From Gammaproteobacteria bacterium (lineage in GTDB: Bacteria; Pseudomonadota; Gammaproteobacteria; GCA-001735895), in NCBI GenBank assembly GCA_030066085.1, contig JASJCI010000031.1:103626-154488 (forward strand): a stretch of 50,863 bases of DNA. Direction: 5' to 3'. A program made the position numbers and the translations under genes. Shown one piece after another: positions 1-7,579 of the stretch. Numbering within the stretch: the stretch's first letter is position 1; every line of letters begins with the position of its first letter. The notes under the pieces were generated by a model. That model worked only from the letters and a program-made list of their open reading frames with translations, did not search any database and had not been told where the DNA came from.

Positions 1-1596
1 AAGGCGGAAGTGCTGGCGGCGCTCAAGCCCCTGCTCGAGGATCCGGCTGTCGCCAAGATCGGGCAGAACATCAAGTACGATGCTCATATATTCTGCGGGG
101 AGGGTATTCGCCTGCGAGGCATGGCTCACGACACCATGCTCGAGTCCTACGTGCTCAACTCGACCGCCAGCCGGCACAACATGGATGCGCTTGCGCAGCA
201 CTACCTTGGTTACGAGACCGTGCATTACGAGGATATTGCCGGCAAGGGTGCCAGGCAAAAAACCTTCGACCAGGTCGAAATCGAGCCCGCTGCCGATTAT
301 GCTGCTGAAGACGCCGATGTAACGATGCGCCTGCACGAAGCGCTGCGCTCGCGCCTGGCCGAGTGCGAAAGCCTGGAGCGCGTTTACCGTGAAATCGAGA
401 TGCCGCTGGTCGATGTGTTGCTGGAGGTCGAACAGAACGGTGTGTTGATCGACGAGCAGTTACTGCAGCAGCAAAGCCGGGAAGTCGACAAGCAGATGCA
501 GGGGATCGAGCAGGCGATATACGCCGAGGCGGGACAGGTATTCAACCTGAGTTCGCCCAAGCAGATCCAGGAAATACTGTTCGAAAAGCTAGAGCTGCCG
601 GTTCTGCGCAAAACACCCAAGGGACAACCGTCCACCGCCGAGGATGTACTCGAGGAACTGGCCCGCGACTATGAAATCCCCTCGCTGATTCTCGAACATC
701 GCGGGCTGCACAAGCTGCTATCAACCTATATCGACAAGCTTCCGCAGGAAATCTCGCCCCGCACCGGCCGCGTGCACACGTCTTACCAGCAGGCGGTGGC
801 ATCTACCGGGAGACTTTCGTCCACCAGCCCGAACCTGCAGAACATTCCGATTCGTACCGCTGAAGGCCGGCGTATACGCGAGGCTTTCATTGCCCCGCCC
901 GGGTATCGCATTCTCGCGCTCGATTACTCCCAGATCGAGCTGCGTATCATGGCGCACCTGTCGGCGGACGATAACCTGCTGCGCGCTTTCGACCAGGGCC
1001 TGGACGTGCATCGTGCAACGGCGGCAGAAGTGTTCGGCAGCGGTCTCGACACGGTCACTGACGACCAGCGTCGGGCGGCCAAGGCGATCAATTTTGGCCT
1101 GATTTACGGTATGTCTGCGTTTGGCCTCGGCCGCCAGCTAAACATCGGCCGCAACGAGGCGCAGCAGTATGTCGACACCTACTTCGAGCGCTACCCGGGC
1201 GTGCGTCGTTACATGGAAGAAACCAAGCAACGCGCCCGTGACCAGGGATTCGTCGAAACCGTGTTCGGCAGGCGCCTGCACCTGCCCGATATCCATGCGC
1301 GCAACGCCAATGTTCGCCAGTATGCTGAACGCACCGCGATCAACGCGCCGATGCAGGGCACTGCCGCCGATATCATCAAGCGCGCGATGATTCGCGTTCA
1401 GGGCTGGCTCGATGGCAACCGGCCGGACTGCCGCATGATCATGCAGGTGCACGATGAGCTCGTATTCGAGGTGGCCGAGGGAGAAGTCGAGGAGTGCCAG
1501 GACGGGATCGCGGCACTGATGACCGGCGCCGCCGATTTATCCGTGCGGCTGGAAGTTGACGCAGGCGTCGGCGCCAACTGGAACGAGGCCCACTGA
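1..1596 (+). CDS. polA: DNA polymerase I, C-terminal part (5' end outside window)
   Basis: DNA polymerase I fills gaps during excision repair and Okazaki-fragment maturation. The reading frame is open from base 1, so the gene begins upstream; 531 residues are visible. The N-terminal 5' nuclease is missing only because of the window edge. The first 110 or so visible residues are the 3'-5' exonuclease domain with its acidic residues still present ([22 protein letters not shown]). The rest is the family A polymerase: LDYSQIELR (motif A), [14 protein letters not shown] (motif B, O-helix) and [11 protein letters not shown] (motif C). The stop is at 1594-1596. It is followed by a 315-bp gap before convergent engB that holds a small-RNA locus, the usual gammaproteobacterial arrangement. 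Confidence 0.97.
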   Translation, partial: KAEVLAALKPLLEDPAVAKIGQNIKYDAHIFCGEGIRLRGMAHDTMLESYVLNSTASRHNMDALAQHYLGYETVHYEDIAGKGARQKTFDQVEIEPAADYAAEDADVTMRLHEALRSRLAECESLERVYREIEMPLVDVLLEVEQNGVLIDEQLLQQQSREVDKQMQGIEQAIYAEAGQVFNLSSPKQIQEILFEKLELPVLRKTPKGQPSTAEDVLEELARDYEIPSLILEHRGLHKLLSTYIDKLPQEISPRTGRVHTSYQQAVASTGRLSSTSPNLQNIPIRTAEGRRIREAFIAPPGYRILALDYSQIELRIMAHLSADDNLLRAFDQGLDVHRATAAEVFGSGLDTVTDDQRRAAKAINFGLIYGMSAFGLGRQLNIGRNEAQQYVDTYFERYPGVRRYMEETKQRARDQGFVETVFGRRLHLPDIHARNANVRQYAERTAINAPMQGTAADIIKRAMIRVQGWLDGNRPDCRMIMQVHDELVFEVAEGEVEECQDGIAALMTGAADLSVRLEVDAGVGANWNEAH

Positions 1597-1710
1597 GTCC
1601 GGGCCCGGCGTGGAGTTAGTTGCGACCTGTCACCAGGCGGTGGCAACCAGCGTACGCGGTATGCCCGCTCGAAAAGCCGTTACCTTTTGCAGCGCCCCTT
1701 GATTTTCGGT

Positions 1711-1740
1711 GATCCGGACCCTATCTCCCGACGTATCAGT
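1711..1740 (+). promoter_or_regulatory. Possible second promoter of the small RNA, TGATCC-N18-TATCAG
   Basis: TGATCC lies at 1711-1716 and TATCAG at 1735-1740, exactly 18 bp apart. This is the same -35 box and spacing as the two promoters in front of the ChrR-type sigma factor and its divergent operon at 27401-27463. From memory, RpoE/ChrR-type sigma factors of alphaproteobacteria use a TGATCC -35. A transcript from here would start near 1746 and run about 145 nt to the terminator. A chance match is possible, so this is an inference. Confidence 0.4.
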
Positions 1741-1750
1741 TTCAGACCCG

Positions 1751-1778
1751 GGAACTTCAGCCCTGACCCCTGGTCTAC
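1751..1778 (+). promoter_or_regulatory. Sigma-E/AlgU-type promoter, GGAACTT-N15-GTCTAC
   Basis: GGAACTT at 1751-1757 and GTCTAC at 1773-1778 are separated by 15 bp. This matches the extracytoplasmic sigma factor (RpoE/AlgU) consensus in both boxes and in spacing. A start at about 1783-1786 would produce a transcript of roughly 110 nt ending at the terminator at 1867-1900. In Pseudomonas the small RNA ErsA, in the same polA-engB gap, is AlgU-dependent, which supports the reading. Confidence 0.65.
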
Positions 1779-1783
1779 CCAGT

Positions 1784-1894
1784 AGCGCTTTAGCCCAGCG
1801 CTATGTCCGTTCTCCCTCCTATGAGCGGACAAGGATCCGGGAACCCCATCCGGATCGTTCATTTTTCCCTGGCAGCTCGCTGCCAGGGTTTTTT
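1784..1894 (+). ncRNA. Spot 42/ErsA-position small RNA candidate
   Basis: This is a predicted Hfq-type small RNA in the polA-engB gap, where Spot 42 (enterics) and ErsA (Pseudomonas) are encoded. Two hairpins precede the terminator. GTCCGTTC (1805-1812) pairs with GAGCGGAC (1823-1830), leaving a loop TCCCTCCTAT that could pair with Shine-Dalgarno sequences. GATCCGG (1834-1840) pairs with CCGGATC (1850-1856). A short U-rich linker (CATTTTT, 1860-1866) then leads into the terminator stem and U tract, as in Hfq-binding RNAs. The 5' end is inferred from the promoter at 1751-1778. No protein frame here looks real. The class assignment rests on position and structure, not on primary-sequence similarity. 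Confidence 0.65.
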
Positions 1895-1900
1895 GTTTTT
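1867..1900 (+). terminator. Intrinsic terminator of the small RNA (and polA read-through)
   Basis: A 9-bp stem, CCCTGGCAG with CTGCCAGGG, closes a CTCG tetraloop. It is followed by six T, one G and five more T. It works only on the plus strand, because the opposite side has no T run after the stem. Confidence 0.92.
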
Positions 1901-1911
1901 ATTCGGCGCGT

Positions 1912-2523
1912 TCAGGTTTTATACGCGCCGATCTCACCGAAATCAAGCCACAAGCGGCAAATTCGCTCGAGGTCATCCAGGCCCGAACGGTTGATCACCG
2001 ACAGGGTAGATACCGTGTGTGCCGCGTTGGCGAGGTGTTGCCGTGCCTCGTCCACCGCGCGTCTTGTGCCTGCCCGGGAGAGCTTGTCGGACTTCGTAAG
2101 AAGAACGTGAAGCGCAAGCTGATCTTGCGTCATGTCGATGAGGGCCTGGTCGAGATCGCTGATGCCGCGGCGAATGTCGACCACGATGACCAGGCCCTGC
2201 AATGCCCGGCGTTCGAGCAGAAAACGGGTCAGTACCTGGTCCCAGTGATTGCGCATGCTGCGCGAGACCCTGGCGAAGCCGTAGCCCGGCAGATCCACCA
2301 GGCGTCTTTCTTCATCCAGTTCGAAGAAGTTGATCAACTGGGTGCGCCCCGGCGTCTTGCTGGTCTTGCACAGGTTTTTTTGGCGCACCAGGCAATTTAT
2401 CGCGCTCGACTTGCCGGCGTTGGAGCGACCGGCGAAAGCAACCTCGCGCCCGTGGTCCGGCGGCAGTTGTGACAGCTCGAACGCACTGGTGGCGAAGCGA
2501 GCCTGCTTGAACGACAGGGGCAT
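1912..2523 (-). CDS. engB: Ribosome-biogenesis GTPase EngB (YihA/YsxC)
   Basis: EngB is a circularly arranged TRAFAC-class GTPase needed for assembly of the large ribosomal subunit and for normal cell division. The 203-residue protein starts at MPLSFKQARF. GTPase motifs are visible in order: GRSNAGKSS (P-loop, G1), DLPGYG (G3), TKSDK (G4) and a G5-like serine-rich segment near the C-terminus (SVINRSG). An upstream in-frame extension to 2703 is rejected because it lies antisense to the start of the cytochrome gene and adds about 60 residues unlike the family. The gene converges on polA and the small RNA, and is divergent from cytochrome c4 across 91 bp. Confidence 0.95.
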   Translation of the reverse strand: MPLSFKQARFATSAFELSQLPPDHGREVAFAGRSNAGKSSAINCLVRQKNLCKTSKTPGRTQLINFFELDEERRLVDLPGYGFARVSRSMRNHWDQVLTRFLLERRALQGLVIVVDIRRGISDLDQALIDMTQDQLALHVLLTKSDKLSRAGTRRAVDEARQHLANAAHTVSTLSVINRSGLDDLERICRLWLDFGEIGAYKT

Positions 2524-2614
2524 GGCGCAGGGCTGCCTTATTGTTGAACGCGTGGCCGGTGTATGATATACATTTGCGCCCTGAATTTCCGTACCGATTT
2601 CCCCTGGAGTAGTA

Positions 2615-3223
2615 ATGAAACTGAGCCATTTCGGAGCCCTGCTGGTGGCTGCCGCCTCCCTGTTGCCTGTTACCGCGTGGGCAGCCGATATCGAGGCCGG
2701 CAAGGCGAAAAGCGCCGTTTGCGCGGCCTGTCACGGAGCGGATGGAAATAGTAACAATCCGATCTGGCCGTCGCTCGCTGGCCAGCACGCGTCCTACATT
2801 TACAAGCAGCTCACCGATTACAAGGCCGGTCGCCGCGTCAATGCGTCGATGGCGGGAATGGTCGCGATCCTGAACGACGACGATATGAAAAACCTCGCGG
2901 CTTACTATGAAAGCCTGGAATCGAAGCCGGTGGATTTCAACGCCGACCTCATTGAAAAGGGCGAAAATATTTACCGCGGCGGGATTACCGAAACCGGTGT
3001 TGCTGCCTGCATGGCTTGCCACGCACCGAACGGTAAGGGTAATGGTCCCGCAGGCTGGCCTTCGCTCGTGAACCAGCATCCCGAGTATATTGTCGCCCAG
3101 CTCCAGGCCTTCAGGGCCGAAATGCGCGCCAACGACAGCGGCCGAATGATGCGTAACTCGGCCAAGCGTATGCTCGACGATGAAATGGAAGCGGTCGCCG
3201 CCTACCTGGCCGGCATTCGTTAG
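2615..3223 (+). CDS. Cytochrome c4-type dihaem protein
   Basis: This is a periplasmic or membrane-associated dihaem electron carrier that usually feeds terminal oxidases. The 202-residue precursor has a signal peptide of about 23 residues ending AWA-A. Haem-binding motifs are CAACH (residues 36-40) and CMACH (132-136), one in each of two similar class I cytochrome domains. Candidate axial methionines follow in SMAGM and in the C-terminal half near RMMRN. Length and domain duplication fit c4. It lies beside engB and dsbA, a neighbourhood I recognise from other gammaproteobacteria. A good ribosome binding site (GGAG) precedes the ATG. Confidence 0.93.
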   Translation: MKLSHFGALLVAAASLLPVTAWAADIEAGKAKSAVCAACHGADGNSNNPIWPSLAGQHASYIYKQLTDYKAGRRVNASMAGMVAILNDDDMKNLAAYYESLESKPVDFNADLIEKGENIYRGGITETGVAACMACHAPNGKGNGPAGWPSLVNQHPEYIVAQLQAFRAEMRANDSGRMMRNSAKRMLDDEMEAVAAYLAGIR

Positions 3224-3313
3224 CTCGCCCGGAGCCGTTAAGCGGCGATTAATCGCGCCGGGGTAAAACTTATCCCGTTCGCTCCGGTCGAAGCCCTTTT
3301 TGTGGAGATTACT

Positions 3314-3940
3314 ATGATCAAGCGTTGGCTTATCGCCTGTTTCATGCTCGGTCTCGTTGCCAACGGCGCGTTCGCGCAATCCGCGTTCGTTGCCGGCAGC
3401 GATTATCAGCTGATCGATCCGCCGGTAGACACGGGTCAGCCCGACCAGGTCCTGGTCACCGAGGTGTTCTGGTACGGCTGTCCGCACTGTTTCCGTTTCG
3501 AACCCTACGTCGAGCGCTGGTCGGCTAACCTGCCTGACGGCGTGATATTCGAGCAGCTGCCCTCGGCTCTGAACCCGCGCTGGACGGAACACGCACGTGC
3601 TTTTTACTCGTTCCAGCTCATGGGCGCGCATGACAAGCTGCACAAGGCCTTCTTCGATGCCCTGCACGTCGAGCGTCAGCGACTTTTGAGTCTCGATACG
3701 ATTGCTGAATTCGTAGCCGCGCAGGGATTCGATGAAGCGGCGTTCCGCAAGCACTACTTTTCTTTCCCGGTCGAAACCCAGATCCGCCGCAACGTGCAGA
3801 AAGAAAAGCGCTACGGTCATCGCGGGGTGCCCGCCGTCATCGTCAACGGCAAGTACCTGGTATCGGCCACCCTTGCTGGCAGCAACGAGCGCATGATCCA
3901 GATCATGAACCACCTCGTGAGCAAGGAACTCGCGCAGTAA
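3314..3940 (+). CDS. dsbA: Thiol:disulfide interchange protein, DsbA family
   Basis: Periplasmic oxidase that introduces disulfide bonds into exported proteins, normally re-oxidised by DsbB. The protein has 208 residues, with a signal peptide ending near AFAQ (residue 21). The active site is CPHC at residues 56-59 (FWYGCPHC), the DsbA-type dipeptide, and the cis-proline loop is GVPA. I use ATG 3314 because GGAG sits 6 nt upstream; a GTG at 3302 in the same frame overlaps that ribosome binding site. It follows cytochrome c4 by 90 bp and ends 25 bp from the convergent regulator gene. Confidence 0.93.
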   Translation: MIKRWLIACFMLGLVANGAFAQSAFVAGSDYQLIDPPVDTGQPDQVLVTEVFWYGCPHCFRFEPYVERWSANLPDGVIFEQLPSALNPRWTEHARAFYSFQLMGAHDKLHKAFFDALHVERQRLLSLDTIAEFVAAQGFDEAAFRKHYFSFPVETQIRRNVQKEKRYGHRGVPAVIVNGKYLVSATLAGSNERMIQIMNHLVSKELAQ

Positions 3941-3965
3941 CCGGGCAGCGGCCGCCGCGCCGATA

Positions 3966-5669
3966 TCAGGACTGGCCGGTACTCCAGCTAAAGCGCGCGA
4001 TCGCGATATTGCCTTTGCCGTGATACTCGAGTGATTCGCAGAGGTCGCGAATCAACAGGATACCGCGGCCGCTGAACGCGGTTTCGTCATCCGTGGTCGG
4101 CGCGTGGTTGGCAAAGTCGAATCCCTTGCCGCTGTCCTCGATGCGCAACAGGATGCTGCGCCGCGTCGATTCCTGTTCGACCGACAGGTTGAAGATCACG
4201 TAGCCCGAATCCAGGCCGGCCAGGCGCTGCTCGCGTGCCTGGAAGTACTGGCCGAAACCGGCCGGATCCGCCTTGAGGTTCGAATCGAGGCCCAGCACAC
4301 CGTGATCGAGCGCGTTGACGTAAAGCTCGGTGATAACCGTAAACAGCGACTGCCGCTCCTCTTCCAGCGCTTCCATTTCCATCAGGTAGTTGACCAGGAT
4401 CGGCACCGGGTTGGTCTCGCGCAGGCGTGGGCCATTGAAACGCAGCGAGAGTTTCCATTCGCCGCGATCGCCGACGGTAAGCGGCGTCGGCTTGATGTAA
4501 TCGTGTATCTCGATTTCGGGCAGCATGTCGTGCACGCACGAGATTTCGACCAGGGTTACGTCGTCGGCCTGCGTGGTATGCGCGCCACAGAAGTCGTCCA
4601 GCTCTTCGAGTACGTTATCGAAAATGCCGTCGCGTGGCGCATGCTCGATCGCCCTGAACAGTCGGTCGTTGCCGAACTCCCGATCGTCCGCGTCGCGTGC
4701 CTCGGTGAGGCCATCGCTGTGCATCAGTATCTTGTCGTTGTAGCTTATCGGTGCGTACTGCAGCATTTCCTTCGGATCGATCGAGGCCTGCACTCCCAGC
4801 GGCAGCTCGGTAGACCTGAGCCGGTGTTTTATGCGCCCGCTCTCGCCATCGATGATCAATACGTCGGGCATTCCGGCGTTGAAAACGCGCACGTGCTCCA
4901 GGTCGTGGTTGACGACGACCAGCTGTGCGCCGAAGAACATGCCCACCGGCAGCATGGCTTTCAGTTTCTTGTTGATTCCGTTCAGGATGTCTTCCGGGCT
5001 GAAGCCCTTGGTAGTCATCGCGCGAAAAACCTCCGATACCGGCATTGCGCCGAGTGCCGCCAGCAGGCCGTGACCGGTAAAGTCCCCGCACAGGAAAAAC
5101 AGGTCGCGAGACGGCGAATAGGCCGACAGCACCATGTCACCGCTGAATATCCCGGCCGGGCGAACCACCTGGCGTAAGTGGTGGTTTTGAATGTTGCTGC
5201 TCTGAATCGCGTTGATAAAAACCGACTCGGCGATTTCCTGTTCCCGGTGGATCATGCTGTACATGCCCTGCACCTCGTGATTCAGTGCGGCAATACGCTG
5301 CATCGAGTGAATCTTGCTTTGCAGGATCAGCTTGTCGTAGGGCTTGACCAGGAAATCGTCGCCGCCCGCTTCGATACACTGCGCCAGCGCTTCTTCGTCG
5401 GTCATCGCGGTCAGAAAAATTACCGGTACAAAACGGTTGGCCGATGCGGCCTTGATCTGGCGGGTAGCCTCGTATCCGTCGATCAACGGCATCATCACGT
5501 CCATGAAAATGATGTCGGGGGCCTCGCTGTGAAACAGGTCGATGGCTTCTCGGCCGTTGAGCGCCTCGATGGTTTCGTAGCCCTGCTTGTTCAGCAGGGA
5601 GCGCAGTATCAGGCGATTGGTTTTCTCGTCATCGACGATCAGCGCCTTGCCTGGACCCGCGCTACTCAT
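3966..5669 (-). CDS. Response regulator with PP2C phosphatase and anti-sigma-type HATPase domains
   Basis: A 567-residue three-domain regulator. Residues 1-125 form a receiver domain with acidic pair D13/D14, phospho-acceptor D57 (IIFMDVMMP) and the KP loop (FLVKPYDK). Residues of about 150-385 form a SpoIIE/RsbU-type PP2C phosphatase (CGDFTGHGLLAALGAMP; HSDGLTEARD). Residues of about 420-560 form a GHKL ATPase of the RsbW/anti-sigma kinase type (ELYVNALDHGVLG; RIEDSGKGF). The same order is known in Pseudomonas HsbR, which both phosphorylates and dephosphorylates an anti-sigma-factor antagonist. No such antagonist gene is adjacent, nor is a sensor kinase. A partner-switching role is therefore inferred from domains alone. 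Confidence 0.9.
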   Translation of the reverse strand: MSSAGPGKALIVDDEKTNRLILRSLLNKQGYETIEALNGREAIDLFHSEAPDIIFMDVMMPLIDGYEATRQIKAASANRFVPVIFLTAMTDEEALAQCIEAGGDDFLVKPYDKLILQSKIHSMQRIAALNHEVQGMYSMIHREQEIAESVFINAIQSSNIQNHHLRQVVRPAGIFSGDMVLSAYSPSRDLFFLCGDFTGHGLLAALGAMPVSEVFRAMTTKGFSPEDILNGINKKLKAMLPVGMFFGAQLVVVNHDLEHVRVFNAGMPDVLIIDGESGRIKHRLRSTELPLGVQASIDPKEMLQYAPISYNDKILMHSDGLTEARDADDREFGNDRLFRAIEHAPRDGIFDNVLEELDDFCGAHTTQADDVTLVEISCVHDMLPEIEIHDYIKPTPLTVGDRGEWKLSLRFNGPRLRETNPVPILVNYLMEMEALEEERQSLFTVITELYVNALDHGVLGLDSNLKADPAGFGQYFQAREQRLAGLDSGYVIFNLSVEQESTRRSILLRIEDSGKGFDFANHAPTTDDETAFSGRGILLIRDLCESLEYHGKGNIAIARFSWSTGQS

Positions 5670-5836
5670 ACTGTCAACCGCCCGCCGAGTGGCCGGCGCA
5701 GGGTTACGCCGCGACCTGGCGAATTAAACGGATGCAGGGTGAAAAGGTACTGCATGGGTGAGGGCGAAGCTCCTGGCCGAAACCGTGCGACGATGCGATG
5801 CGGTTCTGTTCTGTGTAGTCAATAACCCGGGCTTAT

Positions 5837-7579
5837 TCAAGCCGAAGGCTGTGGCGCGGACTCGGGCCATCCGAGTCGAACCGCGAGACCGGAATGGCGC
5901 CGGGTCAGCCTGGCGACAGTGTGCCGCAACACCTCCGGTGACGCCAGTAAGCCAAACTCGTGCCGTGCGCGCGTGATGGCGGTGTATAGCAGTTCACGTG
6001 TCAGGACTTCGGCGCCGACGTCGTCGGGCAAGAGCAGCAGTACCCGGTCGAACTCGGAGCCCTGCGACTTGTGTACGCTGATCGCCCAGGCAGGCAAGTG
6101 TTCCGGCAGGCGATTGAGCGCAACATCGCGCAGACTGCCCGTGCTGTCGCGGAACCAGGCACGCAGACCGTCGCCTTCGTCCCACAGAATTCCGGTATCG
6201 CCGTTGAACAGGCCCAGCTCGTAATCGTTGCGCTGAATCATGAGGGGCAAGCCATGGAAGTAGTCGTCCGGGGCCATGCCGTTGCGCCTGAGCAGTTTGT
6301 CCGAGATCGCCTTGTTCAACGCGAAAACACCTCGTGGGCCAAAATTGACCGCACACAGGATTTGCGAGCGATCGAATGCCGCCAGCGCAGCGGCGGGATC
6401 GGTGCTGGCGAAAACCGCCTCGCAGTCTGCCAGCCACGGGCCGATTACCCCGGCACCAGGCGCCGCGTCCTGTTCGCGGTGCCAGGTAAGGCCTGAGCCC
6501 GCAGCCATCAGCTGCTCGGCCATTGGCGCATCTCCCTGGTTGACTCGCGCCGCCAGCAGGGCGATAGCGCTGTCGCTGGCGAAACGATAGTTGTGCCGCA
6601 GTAAGGAAAGTGCATTTGCTATCGGTGGCTCGTTGCCGCTGGCTGCAAGCCCGTGACCGGTTATGTCGCCGAGTACATTACCGGCAGCCACCGACGCCAG
6701 CTGATCCCGATCGCCGAGCAGGATCAGGCGCGTGTCGGGCGCCAGCGCCTCGAGCAGGTGATGCATCAGCTGGAGGTCGATCATCGATGCTTCGTCGATC
6801 ACGATACAATCGAAAGGCAGGTTCTGGCGGGCATCGAAGCCGAATCGGTGCTGGCGATAGCCTAGCAGGCGATGCAGCGTTGTGGCCTCGTCCGGTAGTT
6901 GCGCGCGCAGCGGGCTGTCCGCGTCCAGCTGGCGCTCGATCGAATCGAGCATACGCGCCGCGGCCTTTCCGGTGGGTGCCGCCAGCGCAACGCGAGTCGT
7001 AGGGTCCAGTTGCAGCAGCACCGACAGCATCCGAACGACGGTGGATGTCTTGCCGCTGCCCGGCCCGCCGGAAATTACGCTGAACTGGCTACTCGCCGCG
7101 CGCAGGATCGACTGGCGCTGGTCGTCGTCGAGCGGAGTTCCCTCGGAAAGGCCTGCGTCGACCTGCTCGATGCGTGGCGCGGGCAGGCCAGAGGGCACCA
7201 GTCGCGCCTGGATTCGCTCGGCAACGCGGCACTCGTACCACCAGTTGCGATGCAGGTACAAACGTTCATGATCGAGCGTCAGCGGGCAGCGCTCTCCGGC
7301 CGTGCCAACCAGCGGACTGCGCTGCAGGCAGTCGAGCCATTCCGCGGTCGACGGCAGGGCAAGATCAGCATCTTCGCTGGCGAAGGCAAAACCACCGGCA
7401 AGCTCGGCCAGGTGAATGCAGGCACTGCCGCGCTGGTTTGCCTCGCACACCAGCGCCGCGCTCAGGATCAACAGGGGTTCGGCAACTGCTGGAGAGCGTT
7501 GCGCAACAAACTCGGCAAAATGAAAACTCAGCCATTCGAGGCCACCCTGGCGGGCGAGCTGGCGCAGCTTGCCGATCAT
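5837..7579 (-). CDS. recD: Exodeoxyribonuclease V subunit alpha (RecD helicase)
   Basis: The 5'-3' helicase of the RecBCD recombination and repair machine. It has 580 residues from MIGKLRQLARQ. The Walker A motif is GGPGSGKTS and Walker B is VIDEAS. SVHKSQGSEFD (motif V) and YTAITRAR (motif VI) follow near the C-terminus, as in superfamily 1B helicases. Its ATG overlaps the recB stop in an ATGA, which fixes the start; a longer in-frame extension into recB is rejected. It is the last gene of recC-recB-recD. Confidence 0.95.
   Translation of the reverse strand: MIGKLRQLARQGGLEWLSFHFAEFVAQRSPAVAEPLLILSAALVCEANQRGSACIHLAELAGGFAFASEDADLALPSTAEWLDCLQRSPLVGTAGERCPLTLDHERLYLHRNWWYECRVAERIQARLVPSGLPAPRIEQVDAGLSEGTPLDDDQRQSILRAASSQFSVISGGPGSGKTSTVVRMLSVLLQLDPTTRVALAAPTGKAAARMLDSIERQLDADSPLRAQLPDEATTLHRLLGYRQHRFGFDARQNLPFDCIVIDEASMIDLQLMHHLLEALAPDTRLILLGDRDQLASVAAGNVLGDITGHGLAASGNEPPIANALSLLRHNYRFASDSAIALLAARVNQGDAPMAEQLMAAGSGLTWHREQDAAPGAGVIGPWLADCEAVFASTDPAAALAAFDRSQILCAVNFGPRGVFALNKAISDKLLRRNGMAPDDYFHGLPLMIQRNDYELGLFNGDTGILWDEGDGLRAWFRDSTGSLRDVALNRLPEHLPAWAISVHKSQGSEFDRVLLLLPDDVGAEVLTRELLYTAITRARHEFGLLASPEVLRHTVARLTRRHSGLAVRLGWPESAPQPSA

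Noticed and set aside
1867-1900. Bidirectional terminator serving engB as well
   Set aside because: On the minus strand the stem is followed by AAAA/mixed bases, not by a T run, so it cannot act as an intrinsic terminator for engB.
2312-3913. Long open frame of 533 codons on the minus strand opposite cytochrome c4 and dsbA
   Set aside because: It is antisense to two clear genes and has no recognisable domain. Long antisense frames are expected in GC-rich DNA.
4104-5177. 357-codon plus-strand frame opposite the receiver/PP2C gene
   Set aside because: Entirely antisense to a protein with strong domain motifs; no motif of its own.
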